Of a DNA stretch of 64,000 nt, positions 59,401 to 64,000 are shown piece by piece. The first letter of the stretch is position 1. Every line of letters starts with the position of its first letter. The stretch is from an uncultured Thermoguttaceae bacterium (lineage in GTDB: Bacteria; Planctomycetota; Planctomycetia; Pirellulales; Thermoguttaceae). The notes beneath the pieces are model-generated. The model had not been told where the DNA came from, did no database searches, and saw only the letters and a program-made list of their open reading frames with translations. The position numbers and the translations under genes were made by a program. Where the stretch lies: the NCBI GenBank assembly GCA_938084835.1, contig CALKER010000007.1:186001-250000 (forward strand), given 5' to 3'.

Positions 59401-60255
59401 ATGGTCCAGCCACTCGGGAATTTTGAAGAGAAGGTATTGCCACGGTTTTTAGCTAGGCTCTATGGGGAGGCAGCCGCCCAACCGCTGAAAGCAGCCGCCC
59501 TGCTGGCGCTAGCGCTTGCAGCGCTGTGGCTTTGGGGGAGGCGGTTGCCGAGTTTAATTCCGGGGCTATCCACAGTGGGCGGTACCACAGGCGAGATCGC
59601 CACCTTGCCGGTGAGCCCACCCGACACTCGCTCGGGAACCGGCCCGGTGTCCTTGGCACACGTTCTCTCGGGGAGTCTTGGTTGGATTGCGGAGCTTGAA
59701 ACTTTGGTGCGACAATCCGAAGCCGTCGATCAAAATCGCTTTATCCCGGCCGCTAATCCTTTTCGGCCACCGGCGACCGCCGCTACCGAAAACGTGGGGA
59801 ACAACAGTCAATCCCACGCTCAATGGCAGCAGGCTCTCGCAACACCACCCGCACATAACGCAGGAACTTTAAATCCTGCCAAAAAGGAAAAGGACGCTAA
59901 GCCCGTTGCTGCCAGTGTGCGAGCGATTGTCATCACGCAGAGCTATCGCGCGGCAATTGTTGACGAAAAACTGTGTTTTCTAGCCGCGGGCGAAGCCGCG
60001 CCGAAAATCAGCCTTCGCTTGGGCCCTATCGAGGAAGAATTTGAGGTCGTGGCCATCGAGGAGCATGGGGTTGTGCTAGAAAATCCTCGGCAAAGGCTGT
60101 GGATACCACTGGGTAGCGGGCCTCCCCGGGTGCAGATTCGACCAAAAGAAGCCCCATCTGGTTCGCCCGGGCCACGCGCAGAGGCTTCAGCTATTCACGG
60201 GGCCCGAGCCTCACAGCGGCCGATAGTCCTGGCCGGCCGGTGCTTCTCGGCTTAG
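59401..60255 (+). CDS. PilP/GspC-like periplasmic assembly protein
   Basis: The 284-residue protein has an N-terminal membrane helix (PLKAAALLALALAALWLW), a long P/S/T/G-rich disordered section, and a small beta domain at residues ~172-240: SVRAIVITQSYRAAIVDEK, GPIEEEFEVVAIEEHGVVLE, then RLWIPLG. This is the pattern of the GspC homology region/PilP beta-sandwich, which connects the inner-membrane platform to the secretin. Position between pilO and the secretin matches pilP. Assignment rests on position and fold pattern. Confidence 0.6.
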   Translation: MVQPLGNFEEKVLPRFLARLYGEAAAQPLKAAALLALALAALWLWGRRLPSLIPGLSTVGGTTGEIATLPVSPPDTRSGTGPVSLAHVLSGSLGWIAELETLVRQSEAVDQNRFIPAANPFRPPATAATENVGNNSQSHAQWQQALATPPAHNAGTLNPAKKEKDAKPVAASVRAIVITQSYRAAIVDEKLCFLAAGEAAPKISLRLGPIEEEFEVVAIEEHGVVLENPRQRLWIPLGSGPPRVQIRPKEAPSGSPGPRAEASAIHGARASQRPIVLAGRCFSA

Positions 60256-60271
60256 CTTCGGCGGAGCCAAG

Positions 60272-60288
60272 TTCTATGCCGCATAGAA
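60272..60288 (+). other. Perfect palindrome after the pilP-like gene
   Basis: TTCTATGC-C-GCATAGAA is an 8-bp perfect inverted repeat around one base, followed by AAAA on the plus strand. It lies 17 nt after the stop codon and about 84 nt before the secretin start. It could be an RNA hairpin or an operator for a dimeric regulator. Confidence 0.45.
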
Positions 60289-60371
60289 AAAACGGTATAC
60301 AAAGGCTCATCACAGCTTGTCGATCTCAATAGTGCGCTTCGCAGATTGTCGCACGGCTGCATGGACGTAGC

Positions 60372-62726
60372 ATGAAGATCAGGATTCTTTTCTTCATCGG
60401 TGTGGCATCGATAGCCGTGGGGATCGGGTTTGCCCTAGGGATTGCCCAGATTGTCACCTCGCCTGAAGGGCCCCGCCGCATCGGCACTTCGCTCACCACC
60501 TGCGGGAATGTTTCTACCCTAACCTCGCGACACCAACCCCCACAAGCCGACACCTTCAACGCTGGGAAGGTCCCTCAGGAACTACCTGAGGGTGCCGAGC
60601 GGGAGCACCTTCCTTCTTCAAGTGCTGAGTTGGCCCCAGGGATGTGGGATGCCATTCCGACAGAGGCGCTGAACGGCGAGACTTTCGGGGAAAGCAGCGT
60701 TGCCGGGGACGATAATTTTGGAGGGGGCGGTGCACTCTCGGCCGAAATTGCGTCCGGCGAAGCGCCCGAAGACTCTGCACATCACGCAAGCACTAATCGG
60801 GAAACTGACTCCCAATCGCTGGCCGCCTTCGGGAGTTCTGCCCCCGAACCTGAAGAAGCTATCAGCCCGCGCCGGGCCCAAGACCTCCCGCTTGATCTTG
60901 CACAAATCCTCGATCCACAGGAAATACCCCACTCCAAGGCCATGGCGGATTCCGCGCCCGAAAGCTTGTCAACACCAATGTCGACAAATGCGCCCACAAG
61001 GCTTCTTACCGCCGGCCCATCACCCCGAATGCTCGTGCAACCGGTAGCGCAGCACTCCGAACCTTCCGGCCTTCTCGCGCAACCTCAAGCGGCTGCGGGT
61101 ACGCCTTCGGCAAAGGTGATCATCGAAGTCGACAACGAAGAGATCCGCAACGTCTTGGCCATGCTCGGGCGGCAGCTTGGTGCCAATGTCCTGGTGAGCC
61201 GATCCGTACAAGGAACCATCACCGCCACTTTGCGTGACGTGGACCTGGAGTCGGCACTAGAAGCTTTGCTACGGGTCTCTGGCTTTGTTGCCCGGCGTTT
61301 TGACAATTACATTTTTGTCGGAACCGAAGAAGAATGTGAGCGATTAGAACAGACCCGCGGAGGATTGGGACTCCGAGTGTATCGGCCCCGGTTCGTCTCG
61401 GCGCGGGAGCTCCAATCGTTGCTTCAGCCACTCATTACCCCCTCAGTGGGAATCATTACCGTCTCTAGCCCACCGGAGACGGGCATCGGTGCTGACGTCA
61501 CGCGGGTGGGGGGCGACAGTTACGCCGGCGGTGATGTGGTGATTGTCCGCGACTACCAGTCGGTGCTCCATAAGCTCGACCGGCTTGTTGCCGAGGTGGA
61601 TGTCAAACCACCCCAAGTGGCCATCGAGGCCATGATCTTGGCCGTCCGTTTGGACGATGAAGACCGCCTGGGCATTAACTTCGAGCTTTTCCGCGACCGT
61701 CCCCGGTTTCGGCTGGGGTGGGAAAATCCGCCGGCCACGCTGGCCGACATTCGCTTCGATGCAGGCCTGAAGGTGGCATTCCTCGATGGCAGCGTTAGCT
61801 CCTTTGTGACCGCCCTCCAGCAGGTTCGCGACACCAACGTCATTGCCGCGCCCAGACTCCTGGTCCTCAATAAACACCGGGCGGAAATTCAAATCGGCAA
61901 AGAACAAGGGTATGTCAGTACCACCGTCACCGAAACTGCCGCCACCCAAAGCGTTGACTTCTTGGATACCGGTACCCTGCTTCGCATTCGGCCTTTTGTG
62001 TTGGGTGACAAGATGATCCGATTGGAGGTCCATCCCGAATTGTCCGACGGCGAAGTCCGGGAGCTTGCCGGCTTTACCGTTCCCCAAAAGGATATCACTC
62101 AGGTGACGACCAACATCCTTGTGCCCCACGGAGCCACGGTGGTCATAGGCGGGTTGATCCGGCACGAGCTCTCTGCCGGCGGTTCACAAATACCAGGACT
62201 GGGAAGCCTTCCCTGGATCGGGGCGCTCTTTCGGAATCGATCGGCCCAACAGCTTCGGGAAGAGATCATCGTCTTGATTACCCCTCACATCGTCGACGAT
62301 CAGCAGGCGTGGCTGGAAGGACTCGAAGCACGAGAACAGTTTGCCCAGCGCTTCGCCGCGGCATCGGAGGTCCACACCCCTCTTGGTCGACAAAACGTAG
62401 CCCGGCGCTTCTACCGATTGGCCGAGGCAGCATGGAATCGCGGCGACTGCCTCCGCGCACGGCGAATGGCCGAGTTGGCCCTGCATTTTGATCCTCAGCT
62501 CGAGCAAGCACAGGTCCTCCGCGAGGCCACCTTGTCGCGGTCAGCCCACTGCTACGATTCGCGACAAGGGCCCTCGCCGAGAAATACCCTGCCCCCGAGC
62601 CCCAGCGAAGAGGCTTTGCCGAAGACCGGTCCGGTCTTTGTCCTGCCACGTGAGCAGCCGAGCTCCCCCAGTGAGGTAAGGAATGCTGGTTCGATGTCTA
62701 TCAGTGTGCCCGTCCACCGCAAGTAA
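60372..62726 (+). CDS. Secretin (PilQ/GspD family) with C-terminal helical tail
   Basis: Secretins form the outer-membrane channel of type IV pili and type II secretion. The 784-residue protein has a signal peptide (ILFFIGVASIAVGIGFAL), a disordered S/P/E-rich region (about 40-245), a first N-domain (VIIEVDNEEIRNVLAMLGRQ), an N1-type domain (YRPRFVSARELQSLLQPLIT) and the secretin core: VAIEAMILAVRLDDEDRLGI, then NVIAAPRLLVLNKHRAEIQI, and VPHGATVVIGGLIRHE with GLGSLPWIGALFR and IIVLITPHIV. After residue ~650 a TPR-like tail (YRLAEAAWNRGDCLRARRMA) is appended. A perfect hairpin (CCCTCAGG-AACTA-CCTGAGGG) lies inside the N-terminal coding region at 60572-60592. Confidence 0.9.
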   Translation: MKIRILFFIGVASIAVGIGFALGIAQIVTSPEGPRRIGTSLTTCGNVSTLTSRHQPPQADTFNAGKVPQELPEGAEREHLPSSSAELAPGMWDAIPTEALNGETFGESSVAGDDNFGGGGALSAEIASGEAPEDSAHHASTNRETDSQSLAAFGSSAPEPEEAISPRRAQDLPLDLAQILDPQEIPHSKAMADSAPESLSTPMSTNAPTRLLTAGPSPRMLVQPVAQHSEPSGLLAQPQAAAGTPSAKVIIEVDNEEIRNVLAMLGRQLGANVLVSRSVQGTITATLRDVDLESALEALLRVSGFVARRFDNYIFVGTEEECERLEQTRGGLGLRVYRPRFVSARELQSLLQPLITPSVGIITVSSPPETGIGADVTRVGGDSYAGGDVVIVRDYQSVLHKLDRLVAEVDVKPPQVAIEAMILAVRLDDEDRLGINFELFRDRPRFRLGWENPPATLADIRFDAGLKVAFLDGSVSSFVTALQQVRDTNVIAAPRLLVLNKHRAEIQIGKEQGYVSTTVTETAATQSVDFLDTGTLLRIRPFVLGDKMIRLEVHPELSDGEVRELAGFTVPQKDITQVTTNILVPHGATVVIGGLIRHELSAGGSQIPGLGSLPWIGALFRNRSAQQLREEIIVLITPHIVDDQQAWLEGLEAREQFAQRFAAASEVHTPLGRQNVARRFYRLAEAAWNRGDCLRARRMAELALHFDPQLEQAQVLREATLSRSAHCYDSRQGPSPRNTLPPSPSEEALPKTGPVFVLPREQPSSPSEVRNAGSMSISVPVHRK

Positions 62727-62730
62727 AGGC

Positions 62731-63327
62731 ATGGCTGAAAGCATGGCCGGCAAAAGGATTCTCCCCATCCCTTTTGGGCGTTTGCTCCAGGCCAAAAAAT
62801 TCCTTGCTTGGTGGGCCCTCTTCGCGGTGCTCCTTATGCTCGTAACCACCGGCTGCTCCACGTTGCGTCGGCAAACCCATTCCCCGCCCAAACGAAGCTT
62901 ACTTCCCTTCGCAGCTTCCACGTCCCAAGCCTTCAAAGACGACAATGCCGCCTTTGCTGCCGAGTGGGTAGCCGCACAGCGAGATCTTTCCGCGGGAAAT
63001 CCCGCCGCAGCCTGCGAGCGACTTCGCACGCTTGTCGCGAGGCGCCCCCAAGATATTGAAACCCGCCTCCTTTTTTGCGATGCCCTCCTCGCCGCGGGCC
63101 AACCGGCTGAAGCCCTGGCAGCCCTTCAACCTTTGGAAAGTCGTTTCGAGAACGACCCTCGGCTTCATCATCTACTTGGTCTTGTCTATGAGCACTTAGG
63201 TCTTACCGCTCAGGCCCTTGTCCATCACGAAAAGGCCTTGCTCCTTGATCCCGACAATGAGGTGTATTTAGCTTGCTACGAGGGACTCATCGAGGAAGCC
63301 CACCATCGGCGGCTAAACTCGGATTGA
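62731..63327 (+). CDS. TPR lipoprotein, possible PilF/PilW-like pilotin
   Basis: The 198-residue protein has a signal sequence with lipobox LVTTGC (FAVLLMLVTTGC) and TPR helices in the mature part: AAERLRTLVARRP-like AACERLRTLVARRPQDIE, AGQPAEALAALQPLESRFEN and YEHLGLTAQALVHHEKALLL. It starts 5 nt after the secretin stop, so it is translated with it. In type IV pilus systems PilF/PilW TPR lipoproteins pilot the secretin to the outer membrane; that role is inferred from order, not shown. Alternative ATG is 62743. Confidence 0.75.
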   Translation: MAESMAGKRILPIPFGRLLQAKKFLAWWALFAVLLMLVTTGCSTLRRQTHSPPKRSLLPFAASTSQAFKDDNAAFAAEWVAAQRDLSAGNPAAACERLRTLVARRPQDIETRLLFCDALLAAGQPAEALAALQPLESRFENDPRLHHLLGLVYEHLGLTAQALVHHEKALLLDPDNEVYLACYEGLIEEAHHRRLNSD

Positions 63328-64000
63328 TTACTCTCGGACGCCGCCCCATCGGCTAGTTGGACGAGCGGTGCCCGCGCCGGCGGGAGGCTAGAAGATGATC
63401 CGCAGTCGGCATGCCGCAGAGAGATAGCTTCTGAGATATGGCCTAGGATATGGCCTAAAATCAAGTAAAAAACGGCACCTTAATGAATTGGCGAAATGCG
63501 GGTCCGGTGAGCCTCGTTTTGGTGACACAGGGAATCTCCCGAGTCTCAAGCCTCCATTCTCTATGAGTCGCGATCAGACTCTGGAAGCTACCACCAGATT
63601 CCGCATCCTGCCCTCCTGGCAATCTCGTGGAAATCTCAGCGACCTTACCTTAGGGCCAAATGGCGCAATTCTTACAAATTATGTAACCTATTGTCGGGGT
63701 ATGACGCTCTCGCAGAATGGCCCTGAGCGGATGGGTTAAATGTAGCCGGTCTGTCCCTTTCAGCCCCTTTGCCAAGGTTGTCCCCTGCCTGGGAATTAAA
63801 CGAAATTTGGGCTTACCTGGGGGCAAGAGAAAGTCGCCTATTTCTCGGCCACACCATTTTTGGCCACGGCCTCTCACAAGCCACCAAATCCCAACGGCGA
63901 CCGTGAATCCCCCGCGTCCCAAAATGCTTGCAACCGACTGTCAGGCAGGTTACCACGCCGTGAGTCCGCACCATCAACTGCTAAGATTTCTGAGCTTCGA
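63328..64000. other. Gene-free end of the window (about 0.67 kb)
   Basis: No gene is supported. A 12-bp tandem duplication with one mismatch occurs here: GATATGGCCTAG (63435-63446) followed by GATATGGCCTAA (63447-63458). Confidence 0.45.

Overview
This 64 kb window looks like bacterial chromosome from a planctomycete, possibly a Pirellulales/Thermogutta-like lineage. That placement is inference: the base composition is moderately GC-rich, genes are loosely packed (about 71% coding by my tally), long spacers separate mostly monocistronic genes, many proteins are exported or membrane-bound, and the mix of OleA-like ketosynthase, LptD-like barrel and a reduced pilus/type II secretion assembly cluster fits that phylum. 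I see no rRNA, tRNA, CRISPR, IS element or prophage. About 41 genes are supported.

Layout. 1-6.6 kb: a cut-off PDZ protein, an exported O-methyltransferase-like protein, a Tat-exported sugar-isomerase-like protein, a small lipoprotein and a long coiled-coil protein. 7.8-16.1 kb: metH, ruvB, tadA, trmL and a TauE/SafE permease whose 3' end overlaps trmL antisense. 16.1-24.6 kb: an exported beta-helix protein, a membrane-anchored TPR protein, an oleA-like gene, a MarC-type membrane protein, sppA and a PIG-L/LmbE deacetylase. 26-39.8 kb: housekeeping genes (ABC-F ATPase, coaE, rho, a ribH-nusB fusion, ftsY, an exported CbiX-like chelatase, a catalytically degenerate SDR, ligA, purN). 40.3-48.8 kb: a PII protein, a HAD phosphatase, a membrane-anchored gene interrupted by an in-frame amber codon, nth, and two GT39-like membrane glycosyltransferases. 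50.3-63.3 kb: an envelope block with an LptD-like protein, a diacylglycerol/undecaprenol kinase, a small exported coiled-coil protein, and a pseudopilin-PilM-PilN-PilO-PilP/GspC-secretin-TPR lipoprotein series.

How the genes relate. The strongest functional unit is the last one: an inner-membrane assembly platform plus outer-membrane secretin for a type IV pilus- or type II secretion-like machine, without its motor ATPase, polytopic platform protein or prepilin peptidase in view. Rho, the NusB part of RibH-NusB and FtsY sit together as information-processing genes; nth and the first glycosyltransferase overlap by 4 nt.

Unusual points are the ribH-nusB fusion, the amber-interrupted gene, the trmL/tauE antisense overlap, the SDR lacking most of its catalytic residues, exported versions of normally cytoplasmic enzymes, an OleA-type enzyme without OleBCD nearby, and many short tandem duplications (notably 11 and 19 bp) confined to intergenic spacers. 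I did not find a complete, clearly novel multi-gene system.
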